Counted from the stretch's first letter, positions 17,444-26,950 are shown. The stretch: DNA of 64,000 nucleotides from an uncultured Erythrobacter sp. (GCF_947492365.1 NZ_CANLMB010000002.1:372001-436000), one strand, 5' to 3'. The notes: generated by a model not told the origin, from the letters alone. A program made the numbers and translations.

Positions 17444-18666
17444 GTGGCGCGCTCAAACACCGCCGCGATGCCCTGACCGCCACCGATGCACATGGTTTCA
17501 AGGCCATAGCGCACTTCGCGCCGGTGCATTTCGGCGGCCATGTCAGCGAGAATGCGCCCTCCGGTCGCGCCGATGGGATGGCCTAGCGAGATGCCTGATC
17601 CGTTGACGTTGAGGATTTCGCGGCGCGAGTCGTCCGCGCTCCAGCCCCAGCCTTTCAGCACGGCGAGAACTTGCGGGGCAAAGGCTTCGTTGAGCTCGAC
17701 GAGGCCAATATCGTCCCAGCTATAGCCGCGCCGCTCGAACAGGCGCTCCACTGCAGGAACCGGCCCAATCCCCATGCGCGACGGATCGCAGCCCGCCGCC
17801 GCCCAGCCGCCGAACCACAAAGATGGCGTCAGACCCAGCTCGTCGAGCTTGTCCTCGGCCACCACCAGACAGGCAGCCGCTGCATCGTTCTGCTGGCTGG
17901 CATTGCCTGCGGTGACTATGGCCTCTGCATCGCGCTTGCCATCAATCGCGCGCAACTGTCCGAGGCTCTCCATCGACGCATCGGCGCGGTAGCCTTCGTC
18001 GTGATCGAAGCGCACGGGATCGCCCCGGCGTTGGGGCACGTCGACCGGCACAAGGTGATCGGCAAATTTGCCCTGCTCCCATGCGGCGGCGGCATTGCTG
18101 TGCGAGCGGACCGCAAATTCGTCGGCTTCCTCACGGGTGATTTCGTAATCCTTGGCGAGGTTTTCCGCCGTCTCGATCATGCCGGTGATGATGCCAAAGC
18201 GTTCGATCGGCTGGCTCATCAAGCGTCCGCGTGACAGGCGATCGTGCAGGGTAATATCGCCCATCCGCGCGCCGCCGCGCCCTTGGAGCGTGTAGTGCTC
18301 AACATTGGACATGCTCTCGCACCCGCCCGCGACCACGACGTCGGCCATGCCCGTCTCGACCATCATCGCCGCATTGGCGACTGCCTGCACGCCTGAGCCG
18401 CAGCGCCGGTCGAGCTGATAGCCGGGCACTTCGAGGGGGAGGCCAGCGGCAAGCCAGCTCCAATGCCCGATGGCAGGCGCTTCGGCGTTTCCGTAGCCTT
18501 GCGAGAAAACCACGTCGTCAACGCGTTCCGGGTCGATGCCGCTGCGTTCCACCAGCGCCTTGAGAATGATCGCGCCCAGCTCTCCGGCATTGAGGCTGGA
18601 GAGCCCGCCGAGATATTTGCCCACGGGTGTGCGGAGGGGCGAAACAATGGCTGCTCGTCTGGTCAT
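17440..18666 (-). CDS. Thiolase family acyltransferase (acyl-CoA operon)
   Basis: 408 residues. Active-site Cys89 lies in LDRRCGSGVQA, His363 in GHPIGATGGR, and Cys393 in MCIGGGQG. It is FadA-like, cleaving a beta-ketoacyl-CoA. It overlaps the CoA-transferase gene (upstream) and the HTD2-like gene (downstream) by 4 bp each, so the three are translationally coupled. It is distinct from the thiolase at 5.1 kb and probably serves a dedicated catabolic route. Confidence 0.92.
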   Translation of the reverse strand: MTRRAAIVSPLRTPVGKYLGGLSSLNAGELGAIILKALVERSGIDPERVDDVVFSQGYGNAEAPAIGHWSWLAAGLPLEVPGYQLDRRCGSGVQAVANAAMMVETGMADVVVAGGCESMSNVEHYTLQGRGGARMGDITLHDRLSRGRLMSQPIERFGIITGMIETAENLAKDYEITREEADEFAVRSHSNAAAAWEQGKFADHLVPVDVPQRRGDPVRFDHDEGYRADASMESLGQLRAIDGKRDAEAIVTAGNASQQNDAAAACLVVAEDKLDELGLTPSLWFGGWAAAGCDPSRMGIGPVPAVERLFERRGYSWDDIGLVELNEAFAPQVLAVLKGWGWSADDSRREILNVNGSGISLGHPIGATGGRILADMAAEMHRREVRYGLETMCIGGGQGIAAVFERAT

Positions 18667-19907
18667 CTTGAGTCCTTATCAGAAAGCGCCACGGTGCCTG
18701 CATCGACAAGCGCACCAATCGCTCCGCTCGAAAGTCCAAGCCGCTCAGCCAGCACTTCCTCGGAATGCTCGCCGAGAAAAGGCGCGGGCGCGGGATTGCC
18801 GGGCTCGCGGCCGGGAAGATTGGCGAAGCTGCGGGTGGCGGGATATTCGAAGCCCGACGGGTTGGGAGGCGAGGGCCCGAATAGCGGGTTGTCGCGTACC
18901 AACTCGGGGTCATTCGCGGCCTCATGCGCGGTGCGGTATTTCTCGAAAGTGCAGCCTTCAGCCGCCATGCGCGCGGACAGTGCCGCGTAATCGAGGCCGT
19001 CTGCGACCTTCTGAAAGATATCGAACAGCGCGTGGCGATGCTCGAAACGCGGGCGGTCGCCGGAGGCGAAGTCTTCGCCGGTTTCGGCTTCCAGCGCGCT
19101 GATGGGAGCGGCAACGTCGAAGGCTTTGACCAGCCCCGCCCATTGCTTGGGTGTAAGCGCGGCGACCATGAAGCGCACGCCGTCGCTGGTGCGGAAATCG
19201 CGCCCGAAGGCTCCCCAGATCGCATTGCCCAGCCGCTCGCGGTCGCCGCCGCGAAAGAGCATTTCGGCCATGGTGCCCGAATTGGCGAGCGTCCCGATGG
19301 CGACATCGCCCAAAGGCACGCGCACTTCGCTCCCCTCGCCGGTCGCATCGCGTTGGCGCAAAGCGGCGAGCATGGCGAAAGCGCAATAGGCTCCGGTGAT
19401 GAAATCCCATGCGGGCAGCACCTGATTGACCGGCGGGGCGGTTTCCATGTCCCACTCCTCCGGCCCCGTCATCAGCGGATAGCCAGCAGCGGCGTTGACG
19501 GTGAAGTCCATCGCCTGCCGCCCGTCATGCCAGCCCATGATCCGCACCGAGGTCATGTCCGGCGCACCCGCTGGCTGGGCGGCTTTCATGGCGTCATGCG
19601 AAAGGAAGCTCTTCTCGGGCAGATTGGTGATGCAATTGCCGGTCTTCGCCGCGAGCGCGACGGCAAGCTCGCGTCCCTCACCGCTGCGAAGATCGAGCGC
19701 GACCGATTTCTTGGCGCGATTGAGGTTCTCCCAGCTGAGCGAGCGGCCCTCTTTGGTCAGCATATAGCGGTCGTAATCCAGTCCGCCCGCCTTGTGATCG
19801 ACGCGGATCACCTCGGCCCCCATCTGCGCGCAATAAAGCCCAGCCGTGGGACTGGCGACAAAGCTGGAAACCTCGATGATCGAGAGGTCGTTCAGAAGTT
19901 GATACAT
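18663..19907 (-). CDS. CaiB/BaiF-type (family III) CoA transferase
   Basis: 414 residues. The family-III features are clear: a Rossmann-like start (LSIIEVSSFVASPTAGLYCAQMGAEVI split by loops), NLNRAKKSVALDL, and the catalytic Asp168 in PAWDFITGAYCAF. It moves CoA between a donor thioester and an acid, usually to activate a catabolic substrate. It overlaps the downstream thiolase by 4 bp and belongs to the same operon as the HTD2-like hydratase and probably the acyl-CoA dehydrogenase. Confidence 0.9.
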   Translation of the reverse strand: MYQLLNDLSIIEVSSFVASPTAGLYCAQMGAEVIRVDHKAGGLDYDRYMLTKEGRSLSWENLNRAKKSVALDLRSGEGRELAVALAAKTGNCITNLPEKSFLSHDAMKAAQPAGAPDMTSVRIMGWHDGRQAMDFTVNAAAGYPLMTGPEEWDMETAPPVNQVLPAWDFITGAYCAFAMLAALRQRDATGEGSEVRVPLGDVAIGTLANSGTMAEMLFRGGDRERLGNAIWGAFGRDFRTSDGVRFMVAALTPKQWAGLVKAFDVAAPISALEAETGEDFASGDRPRFEHRHALFDIFQKVADGLDYAALSARMAAEGCTFEKYRTAHEAANDPELVRDNPLFGPSPPNPSGFEYPATRSFANLPGREPGNPAPAPFLGEHSEEVLAERLGLSSGAIGALVDAGTVALSDKDSR

Positions 19908-19956
19908 TAAATCTGGACCTTATTCCGAGGGTGCGGTCAATCGGTTCGCGTGCGAA

Positions 19957-20014
19957 CCGCAAGGGCGACCGCCCGCCCGCAGCGATGCGACCTTAAGGTC
20001 GCGTGAGCGAGGAT
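19957..20014 (-). repeat. 58-bp dispersed intergenic repeat, copy 1
   Basis: The reverse complement of this stretch matches 52048-52105 at 57 of 58 positions; the single difference is in the centre of a palindrome. It contains GCGACCTTAAGGTCGC (perfect 16-bp palindrome) and a GC-rich second half. It lies 28 bp after the stop of the acyl-CoA dehydrogenase gene. It is a REP/BIME-like non-coding element by character. Confidence 0.85.
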
Positions 20015-20041
20015 TTCGCGCGCCGGATGGCGTGCGGGAAA

Positions 20042-21244
20042 TCAAACAACATCTTCCCATTCGCGCAGCATATGCTTGGCGATCTGGAGCTGGAGGATTT
20101 GCGTCGTGCCTTCGTATATGCGGTAGATGCGCGCATCACGATAGAAGCGTTCGGCATCGTATTCGGCGAGGTAGCCCGCACCGCCATAGATCTGCACCAC
20201 GCGGTCGACCACGCGGCCGCACATTTCGCTGGCAAAGACCTTGAAGGCAGCGGCTTTGACGAGGATGTTCTCGCCCCTGTCGGCACGTTCGGTGACGTCC
20301 TTCATCATCGCTTCGGCGGCGTAGATTTCGATCTCGCTATCGGCGAGCATCGCCTGGATCAGCTGAAATTGCGCGATCGGCTCACCAAACGCCTTGCGCT
20401 CATTGGCATAGCGGATCGCGGAATTCAGCGCACGGCGGGCATAGCCGGTCGCGGCGGAGCCCACTGAAATCCGGCCATTGTCGAGGCTCTGCATCGCAAA
20501 GCGGAAGCCCTTGCCCGTCTCCCCGCCCAGCAAAGCATCGCCGGGCACTTTCACGTCGTCGAGCATGATGTCTGAGATGTGGCTGCCCGACTGGCCCATC
20601 TTGGCATCGGGCGATCCGGTTGAAACGCCTGGCACATTCATCGGCACCAGAAAGGCGCTGACATGCGCGTTTTTGGGCAGGTTTTCCTTGTCCGTGCGCG
20701 CCATGATCAGCGCGACATCGGCATGCGGGGCGTTGGTGATGTAGCGCTTGGTCCCGTTCAAGACCCAGCCATTGCCGTCAGGATCAGGCGTGGCGGTGGT
20801 TTGCAGGCCCGCGCTATCGCTGCCCGAGCCCGGTTCGGTGAGGCCGAAACAGGCGATCTTGCCTTCGGCGAGCTTGGGATACCATTCGGCGCGCTGTTCT
20901 TCGGTGGCGCCGTTCTTGAGCGCGCTGGCGAACATGCCAACATTGATTGAAAAGATCGAGCGATAGGCTGGCGCAGCGTAGCTCATCGTGTTCACCACGC
21001 GCGCATATTGCGCCATGTTGAGGCCCGCGCCGCCATATTCCTCCGGCACCGAAAGCCCGAACAGACCCATGTCGCGCATTTCGTCGATAATCTCGGGCGG
21101 AATCGCGTCATTTGCTATCACTTCGCCTTCCGCCGGAATCAGACGTTCCTTGACGTAACGCTCAAGCTGCTCGGCGAATTGTTCGAAAGTGTCCTGATCC
21201 ATTCCGTGGTTTTGGCCATGGTTGTGGCCGGAATTCGTGGTCAT
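20042..21244 (-). CDS. Acyl-CoA dehydrogenase
   Basis: 400 residues. It carries the FAD/acyl-binding signatures CFGLTEPGSGSDSAG and RITNAPHADVALI-like middle-domain strands, the helical C-terminal domain motif QIYGGAGYLAEYDAERFYRDAR, and the terminal YEGTTQILQLQIAK. It oxidises an acyl-CoA to enoyl-CoA and passes electrons to ETF. The first 14 residues are rich in His/Asn/Gly; Met15 is an alternative start, but the 4-bp overlap with the upstream lipoprotein favours 21244. It is followed by the CoA transferase, thiolase and hydratase genes on the same strand. Confidence 0.9.
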   Translation of the reverse strand: MTTNSGHNHGQNHGMDQDTFEQFAEQLERYVKERLIPAEGEVIANDAIPPEIIDEMRDMGLFGLSVPEEYGGAGLNMAQYARVVNTMSYAAPAYRSIFSINVGMFASALKNGATEEQRAEWYPKLAEGKIACFGLTEPGSGSDSAGLQTTATPDPDGNGWVLNGTKRYITNAPHADVALIMARTDKENLPKNAHVSAFLVPMNVPGVSTGSPDAKMGQSGSHISDIMLDDVKVPGDALLGGETGKGFRFAMQSLDNGRISVGSAATGYARRALNSAIRYANERKAFGEPIAQFQLIQAMLADSEIEIYAAEAMMKDVTERADRGENILVKAAAFKVFASEMCGRVVDRVVQIYGGAGYLAEYDAERFYRDARIYRIYEGTTQILQLQIAKHMLREWEDVV

Positions 21245-21492
21245 TCAGTGCCTTCCTCTTGCGGCGTGTCCTGCGCCGGTGTGCCTTGCGGGGCTTCGAG
21301 CGGCGGGAGCACGCCTTCGGGCAATTGCCGCTCCTCCAGCATCTCGGCGGCTTCATCGAGTGCGGCCGCTTCGCCTTCGCTGACCGCGCCGGGGCCGCTC
21401 GTCGTGCCGCCGCTATCGCACGCAGCGATCAGCAGCAGCACGGGAACGAGCAGCGCCGCAGCGCCGTTCAGCTTTTGTCCGCTCCGGCTCAC
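21241..21492 (-). CDS. Small putative lipoprotein
   Basis: 83 residues. The signal sequence (AAALLVPVLLLIAAC) ends in a lipobox with Cys25 or so, followed by a Gly/Glu-rich, low-complexity tail. It overlaps both the preceding lipoprotein and the following acyl-CoA dehydrogenase gene by 4 bp (ATGA). No family was recognised. The tail shows no fold-defining motif. Confidence 0.65.
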   Translation of the reverse strand: MSRSGQKLNGAAALLVPVLLLIAACDSGGTTSGPGAVSEGEAAALDEAAEMLEERQLPEGVLPPLEAPQGTPAQDTPQEEGTE

Positions 21493-21821
21493 TCGCCGGT
21501 CGGGATCGCAGCAGCCGCTTCTGCAGCAGCAGCGGCCTCGGCAGCTTCGATCGCGGCTTCGGCCTCGGCTGCGACATTGGCAGCGGCATCAGCGGCTTCG
21601 TTGGCGGTCGCTTCGGAAGGCGCGTTCTCTGCCGGATCGACTTCAGGCCCTTCGACGCCTTCATCGACAACCGGTTCCTCGGCGATGGACCCGAGCGCTT
21701 CTTCTGCCGGCATTTCGACATCTTCGGGCATCGCTTCGGTCGATGCGTCATCGGTGCTGCCGCAAGCGGAAAGCATCAATGCCGCGCCGCCGATCATGGC
21801 GGTGTATACGATCTTCTTCAT
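21489..21821 (-). CDS. Small Ala/Glu-rich putative lipoprotein
   Basis: 110 residues from the ATG at 21821, preceded by a strong ribosome binding site (aggagg). The lipobox is LSAC with Cys20. The mature protein is acidic (many Glu/Asp/Pro) and then becomes a poly-Ala/Glu helix near the C-terminus (EAEAAIEAAEAAAAAEAA). It may be a periplasmic spacer or stalk. It is the first gene of the run that continues into the acyl-CoA dehydrogenase. Function unknown. Confidence 0.7.
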   Translation of the reverse strand: MKKIVYTAMIGGAALMLSACGSTDDASTEAMPEDVEMPAEEALGSIAEEPVVDEGVEGPEVDPAENAPSEATANEAADAAANVAAEAEAAIEAAEAAAAAEAAAAIPTGE

Positions 21822-21973
21822 CAGTGGGTTCCTCCTAGAAAATTCCCAATTTGCGCAAATTGTGCGCGCAGGTGTAGCGGGCGAAGCGGCGTTAAGCCAA
21901 GCGCCAATTGATGCGCCGAAACGGCACACCGGGATTAGCAGCGCTCGGGCGGAAGCCAATTGGCGCTATAGAT

Positions 21974-22990
21974 ATGACCATGGTTCAAACTGTAGCAAAT
22001 CTCCGCCCATCGCTTGCACTGCGTCTCGCCAACTCGCTCGATTGGGTGTTTCTCGCGCTGATCTTCGCGCTCGGGCTAGGAATGCTGGTGTTTCCGGCAA
22101 GCCCTGCCGCAGCGCAATCGGGCGGAGCTTTCACCATTACCGAGACAGGGCGCAGCTATCCGTCATTGCAGCAAGCGGTGGATGCAGTTGGCGACCAGCG
22201 CGGCACGATCACCATCGCACCGGGCACCTACCGCCAATGCGCGGTGCAGCGCGCCGGTGTGATCATCTACGCGGCGCAGGAATATGGCACAGTCACGCTT
22301 GTGGGCACGCCTTGCGAAGGCAAGGCAGCGCTGGTCCTGCGCGGGCTGGGCGCGGAGATTCGCGGGCTGACATTCTCGGGCATCTATGTGGCGGACGGAA
22401 ACGGCGCGGGCATCCGGCTGGAGCAAGGCGCGCTCAACATCACCCACTCGCGCTTTCTCGACAGCCAGCAGGGCATCCTCAGCGGCAATGATCCGCAAAG
22501 CCGCATCTTCATCACCCGCTCGACCTTTAGCGGGCTGGGCACTTGCGAGAATTCTGCGGGCTGCGCGCATTCGATCTATATCGGCAATTATGGCGAGCTG
22601 ACCGTGGTCGAAAGCCGGTTTGAACGCGGCAGCGGCGGGCATTATCTAAAGGCGCGCGCGGCCAATGTGATTATCGAAAACAACAGCTTTGACGATGCTG
22701 CTGGGCGCGGGACCAATTACATGATTGACCTGCCCGCAGGCAGCCGCGGGAGCATTGCGGGCAATTGGTTCGTGCAGGGCCGCGACAAGGAAAACTACTC
22801 CGCCTTTATCGCGCTGGGTGCGGAAGACGTCCTCCACTCCTCCGACGGATTGACGGTCACGGGCAATGAAGCACGCTTTGTGCCCGGCCTGACGCGGTCC
22901 AGCGTCTTTCTGGCCGACTGGACCGGATCGCGCATCGCCTTGTCAGGCAACAACCTCGCGCGCGGCCTTACCGATTACGAGCGGCGCTAG
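21974..22990 (+). CDS. Right-handed parallel beta-helix protein, exported
   Basis: 338 residues from the ATG at 21974. A hydrophobic signal or anchor (about residues 25-48) ends PAAAQS. The body has the repeating short-strand pattern of pectate-lyase-like beta-helices (TITIAPGTYRQ, ADGNGAGIRLEQGALNITHSR, NVIIENNSFDDA). These often bind or cleave polysaccharide, but no catalytic residues can be identified. Its stop overlaps the convergent GNAT gene by 4 bp. Confidence 0.75.
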   Translation: MTMVQTVANLRPSLALRLANSLDWVFLALIFALGLGMLVFPASPAAAQSGGAFTITETGRSYPSLQQAVDAVGDQRGTITIAPGTYRQCAVQRAGVIIYAAQEYGTVTLVGTPCEGKAALVLRGLGAEIRGLTFSGIYVADGNGAGIRLEQGALNITHSRFLDSQQGILSGNDPQSRIFITRSTFSGLGTCENSAGCAHSIYIGNYGELTVVESRFERGSGGHYLKARAANVIIENNSFDDAAGRGTNYMIDLPAGSRGSIAGNWFVQGRDKENYSAFIALGAEDVLHSSDGLTVTGNEARFVPGLTRSSVFLADWTGSRIALSGNNLARGLTDYERR

Positions 22991-23508
22991 ACTGCGGGAT
23001 AGAAACCGGGCGCGTAGGAAACCTCGCCTGAGGGCATTTCGCCATCGAGCAGCAGCGCCTGAAAATATTCGGGCGGCGGGCCGGGATAGGTCAGCTCGGG
23101 CACATGCGCGAAGCCGAAGCGGGGATAGTAGACATTGCTCCCCAGCAGCACGATGCCTTTCGCGCCCGCCGCGCGCAGATCGGCAATCCCGCGTTTGATC
23201 AGCGCCCCGCCGATCCCGCGATGGTGAAATTCCGGCCAGACCGAAACGGGGCCAAGGCCGAACCAGCCCTTTGCGCCGCCTGTGATCGTGACCGGCGAAA
23301 AGGCGATATGGCCGACAATCCGCTCTGCGTCCTCGGCGACCAGCGAAAGTGTCAGATCGCCATCGTCGCGCAGGCGGGTGATGACATGCTGCTCGTCCGC
23401 GTCGCTGAATGGCATATCGGCAAAGGCGGCTTCGGTGAGCGCGAAGATCGTGTCCTCATCGCCTGCCGCTTCGGGCCGGATGGTGATGGCGAATTCAGGA
23501 CCGTTCAT
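22987..23508 (-). CDS. GNAT-family N-acetyltransferase
   Basis: 173 residues. The acetyl-CoA-binding motif A is present as LGPVSVWPEFHHRGIGGALIKRG split over about residues 84-106, followed by GIVLLGSNVYYPRFGFAHV. It is similar in layout to YhbS-type acetyltransferases. The substrate is unknown. It overlaps ribA by 4 bp and is likely cotranscribed with ribA and the exonuclease III gene. Confidence 0.85.
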   Translation of the reverse strand: MNGPEFAITIRPEAAGDEDTIFALTEAAFADMPFSDADEQHVITRLRDDGDLTLSLVAEDAERIVGHIAFSPVTITGGAKGWFGLGPVSVWPEFHHRGIGGALIKRGIADLRAAGAKGIVLLGSNVYYPRFGFAHVPELTYPGPPPEYFQALLLDGEMPSGEVSYAPGFYPAV

Positions 23509-24590
23509 TTGAGAAGGTGTCCGGACCGGTCGCGCTTGGTCGCAAGATAGCGCGCATTGTGAGGGTTATCGGGCAGCTGATGCGCCACCCGCTCGCGGAC
23601 TGTGATTCCCGCCGCCTCAAGCGCTTCGACTTTGGCGGGATTGTTGGTCATCAGCCGGATCGAGCCGGCGCCAAGCAGATCGAGCATCCGCGCCGCCAGC
23701 GGAAAATCGCGCGCTTCGTCAGGCAGGCCGAGCCGCTGATTGGCGTCGACCGTATCAAAGCCCTGATCCTGCAAGCGGTAGGCGCGCAGCTTGTTCACCA
23801 GCCCGATCCCGCGCCCTTCCTGCCGCATATAAAGCAGCGCGCCCCAGCCGCCATTCTTGTCAGCGTGATCGGCCATGGCGTGGAGCGCGGCGTCGAGCTG
23901 CGGGCCGCAATCGCATTTGAGACTGCCCAGAATATCGCCGGTCAGGCATTCGGAATGGACCCGCACCAATGGCTCGGTGTCGCCGCATTGGTCGCCGATG
24001 ATGAGCGCGACATGTTCGCGCGTATCCTCGGTCGAGCGAAAAGCGACAATCTCGGCCTCCTCGCTGGCCGAGACAGGCAAGCGCGCACGGGTGATGATCC
24101 GCAAAGCGCCCGCTTCGCTGTAATGCGTGAGGTCTGACGCGCAGAGCGAATGCGCTTCGCCTGCATAATTGGGATCGACTAGAAAAGCGGGCAGGATGCC
24201 TGCAATCCGCGCAAATTCCATCGCAGCGGCGGCGATGTCCTCCCATTCGAGCGCTTCGGCGCGAAACGGGCCTTTCATTGGGTTTTTGAGGTCGAGCGCC
24301 GGATCGGCAATCGGCACTGCTGCGCGCAGGTCAAATGGCTCGCCTCCGCGGATCAGGACCGGCGCGTGGGGCACTGCAGCCTCGCGCTGATTGGCAAGCT
24401 TGAGCGTGGCCGCCCGCGCCGCCGATATCAGCATACGCGGCGCGGAGGCCCCGCTCGCAATCGCGGTTTCTACAGGGAGAAGAGTTGGGCCACCTTCGAA
24501 CGCCAGCGGCCAGCCATGGCGCAGCGCATCCACCGCCTGCGCGGCGCGGCGCGCGGGCGAAGTGGCGGGGGAAGGCGTGTCTGAACTCAA
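23505..24590 (-). CDS. ribA: GTP cyclohydrolase II (riboflavin synthesis)
   Basis: 361 residues, longer than the E. coli enzyme (about 200), with an N-terminal extension of some 150 residues that lacks obvious DHBP-synthase acidic motifs. The core shows VRVHSECLTGDILGSLKCDCG with the three zinc cysteines, then MRQEGRGIGLVNKLRAYRLQ. It opens GTP in the first step of riboflavin synthesis. It overlaps the exonuclease III gene and the GNAT gene by 4 bp each. Confidence 0.9.
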   Translation of the reverse strand: MSSDTPSPATSPARRAAQAVDALRHGWPLAFEGGPTLLPVETAIASGASAPRMLISAARAATLKLANQREAAVPHAPVLIRGGEPFDLRAAVPIADPALDLKNPMKGPFRAEALEWEDIAAAAMEFARIAGILPAFLVDPNYAGEAHSLCASDLTHYSEAGALRIITRARLPVSASEEAEIVAFRSTEDTREHVALIIGDQCGDTEPLVRVHSECLTGDILGSLKCDCGPQLDAALHAMADHADKNGGWGALLYMRQEGRGIGLVNKLRAYRLQDQGFDTVDANQRLGLPDEARDFPLAARMLDLLGAGSIRLMTNNPAKVEALEAAGITVRERVAHQLPDNPHNARYLATKRDRSGHLLK

Positions 24591-25375
24591 ATATCGAACT
24601 CGGTGATCAGCGGGATGTGGTCAGACGGCTTCTCCCAGCTGCGCGCTTCTTCGAGCACCGAATGCCCGCGCGCCTGTTTGGCCAGCTCACCCGAGGCCCA
24701 CATATGGTCAAGCCGCCGTCCGCGATCATTCTTGCGCCAGTCGGGCGAACGATAGGACCACCAGCTGAAATAGCGCTCTGGATCCTGGATAAACTCGCGC
24801 CCCAGATCGACCCAGCCATGCGCGTCCTGAAAGCGTTGTAAAGTGTCGACCTCAAGCGGGGTGTGGCTGACAACTTTGAGCAGTTGCTTGTGGCTCCACA
24901 CATCGCTTTCGAGCGGGGCGATGTTGAAATCGCCCACGATCAGCGTGTTGCGATCCAGCGCATCGGCCCAGCCGGTCATGCGTTCGAGAAAGTCGAGCTT
25001 TTGCCCGAATTTCACGTTTTTCTCGCGGTCGGGGATATCGCCGCCTGCCGGCACATAGACATTGTCAATGCACATATCCTTGCCCACGACTTCGACCCCG
25101 ACATGGCGCGCTTCGCCATTGGCCTGCCAGTCGTGACGCGATATCTCGCGGATCGGAACGCGGCTGACCGTGGCGACGCCGTGATAGCCCTTTTGCCCGC
25201 ACACAGCTTGATGCTCGTAACCCATTTCGGCCAGAGCCTCGGCGGGGAACTTGTCGTTTTCGCACTTGATCTCTTGCAAGCACAGAATGTCCGGCGCGTG
25301 CTCGGTGAGGTATTTTTCGACAATCGGCAGGCGCAAGCGGACCGAATTGATGTTCCAGGTGGCTACAGAAATCAT
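24587..25375 (-). CDS. xth: Exodeoxyribonuclease III
   Basis: 262 residues from the ATG at 25375. AP-endonuclease signatures include ISVATWNINSVRLR, LCLQEIKCEND, TLIVGDFNIAP, and the terminal RRLDHMWAS with KPSDHIPLI. It acts in base-excision repair at abasic sites and as a 3'-5' exonuclease. It overlaps ribA by 4 bp. Confidence 0.93.
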   Translation of the reverse strand: MISVATWNINSVRLRLPIVEKYLTEHAPDILCLQEIKCENDKFPAEALAEMGYEHQAVCGQKGYHGVATVSRVPIREISRHDWQANGEARHVGVEVVGKDMCIDNVYVPAGGDIPDREKNVKFGQKLDFLERMTGWADALDRNTLIVGDFNIAPLESDVWSHKQLLKVVSHTPLEVDTLQRFQDAHGWVDLGREFIQDPERYFSWWSYRSPDWRKNDRGRRLDHMWASGELAKQARGHSVLEEARSWEKPSDHIPLITEFDI

Positions 25376-25474
25376 GCCAGCCGACTTAGGAGCGTGGGGG
25401 ATTCGCAGCAAGGTTTAGCTTTCCCGTCACATTGGATAGCGATAGCAAGGTGGCAACCGATCAGGAGACTATCC

Positions 25475-26911
25475 ATGACTGCCAAGCGCTTCACCGCCGC
25501 CCTTCTTGCCTCTGCCTCGCTCACCCTTGGAGGCTGCGTCATCCAGGCGGGCGACACCTATAGTGGCAGCGCCGCAAACCGGCCCGTAATCGAAGCGGAC
25601 CCTGACGTTGCGGAAGCGCCGCGGGCAAAGAACGTGATTCTGTTCATCGGCGACGGCATGGGCATTTCGACCATCACTGCGATGCGAATCTATGCCGGGC
25701 AGAAACTGGGCCAAACGGGCGAGGAATATGTCCTGCCATTCGAGATGTTCGACAATGTTGCTCTGGTGAAGACCTACAATGTCGATGCGCAGGTGCCCGA
25801 TAGCGCGGGCACCGCCACTGCAATGCATTCGGGTTCAAAGACCAATATTGGCTATCTCGGCGTTGGGCCTGAAGCCCGCCGTAACAATTGCGCCGACTCC
25901 AAGACCTATGCCTTGCCGCTGATTGGCGAGGAAGCGACGGAGCGCGGCCTTGCGCTCGGCATTGTGTCGACCGCACGGATTACCCATGCAACCCCGGCCA
26001 GCGTCTATTCGCGCGCTTCGGATCGCGATTGGGAATCGGATGCGGGAATTCCTGAAGACCAGCGCGGTCTTGGCTGCGATGATATCGCCAAGCAGCTGGT
26101 GCAATCCGATTTTACCGTCGCACTGGGCGGCGGTCTGACCGCGTTTTACGGCAGCGATGCCGATGGTTGGCGGCTCGACAGCGACGCCGATCTGCCCGCC
26201 GGATGGGTCGCGCGCACGGGCGGCACCTATGTGACCACGCAGGCCGAACTGGAAGCCGCGCCGATGGACGCGCCGGTTTTCGGCCTCTTTTCGCAAAGCC
26301 ACATGACCTTCATGGCGCAGCGCGAGGAAACCTCCGAAGAGCCGACGCTGACCGACATGACTGCGCAGGCACTCTCGCGCCTATCGAGCGACCCGGACGG
26401 TTTCTATCTAATGGTCGAATCGGGCCGGATCGATCACGCGCATCACGGCGGCTATGCCGGGCTCGCGCTGGAGGAAGGGGCCGAGTTTGCCCGTGCGATC
26501 CAATATGCGATCGACAACACCGACCCCGAAGAAACGCTGATCCTCGTGACCGCCGATCACAGCCACGTCTTCACCATTGCCGGCTATCCGCGAAGGGGTA
26601 ACGACATCCTCGGGCTGGTCGTGCCGCCCGAAGGGGCCGGGACCGAGTTTGCCACGGCCGAAGACGGACTGCCCTACACCACTTTGGGCTATGCCAATGG
26701 CCCGGGTTCAATCGCCAATATGGCCGAACGCCCGACGCCCGAAACCGGCATCTCCGCCCGCCAACAATCCGCAATCCCGACTGGCAGCGAGACTCACGCA
26801 GGCGAAGATGTCGCGCTCTACGCCCAAGGCCCCGGCGCCGAAAAAGCGCGCGGCGTGATCGAGCAGAACGTGATCTACGACATCATCCGCAGCGCGTTTG
26901 GGTGGGAATAA
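25475..26911 (+). CDS. phoA: Alkaline phosphatase, lipoprotein form
   Basis: 478 residues from the ATG at 25475 (ribosome binding site aggaga). The N-terminus has a lipobox (LTLGGC, Cys21), so it is probably membrane-anchored. Metal-site motifs are NVILFIGDGMG (Asp60), the nucleophile Ser110 in PDSAGTATAM, SGRIDHAHHGG, and TADHSHVF. It releases phosphate from organic esters in the periplasm. Only one GTCAC half-site lies upstream, so Pho control is not shown. A strong hairpin follows the stop. Confidence 0.92.
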   Translation: MTAKRFTAALLASASLTLGGCVIQAGDTYSGSAANRPVIEADPDVAEAPRAKNVILFIGDGMGISTITAMRIYAGQKLGQTGEEYVLPFEMFDNVALVKTYNVDAQVPDSAGTATAMHSGSKTNIGYLGVGPEARRNNCADSKTYALPLIGEEATERGLALGIVSTARITHATPASVYSRASDRDWESDAGIPEDQRGLGCDDIAKQLVQSDFTVALGGGLTAFYGSDADGWRLDSDADLPAGWVARTGGTYVTTQAELEAAPMDAPVFGLFSQSHMTFMAQREETSEEPTLTDMTAQALSRLSSDPDGFYLMVESGRIDHAHHGGYAGLALEEGAEFARAIQYAIDNTDPEETLILVTADHSHVFTIAGYPRRGNDILGLVVPPEGAGTEFATAEDGLPYTTLGYANGPGSIANMAERPTPETGISARQQSAIPTGSETHAGEDVALYAQGPGAEKARGVIEQNVIYDIIRSAFGWE

Positions 26912-26915
26912 CAAA

Positions 26916-26950
26916 AAGCTCCAGTGCCGGGGGCGATGGCACTGGAGCTT
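26916..26950. terminator. Bidirectional terminator hairpin after phoA
   Basis: A perfect 13-bp stem (AAGCTCCAGTGCC and its complement) with a 9-nt loop starts five bases after the phoA stop. On the minus strand it is followed by a TTTTTGTTATT-like run, so it may also stop transcripts coming from lolA. Confidence 0.8.

Noticed and set aside
25424..25432. Pho box before alkaline phosphatase
   Set aside because: Only one GTCAC half-site is present; no second repeat at 11 bp.
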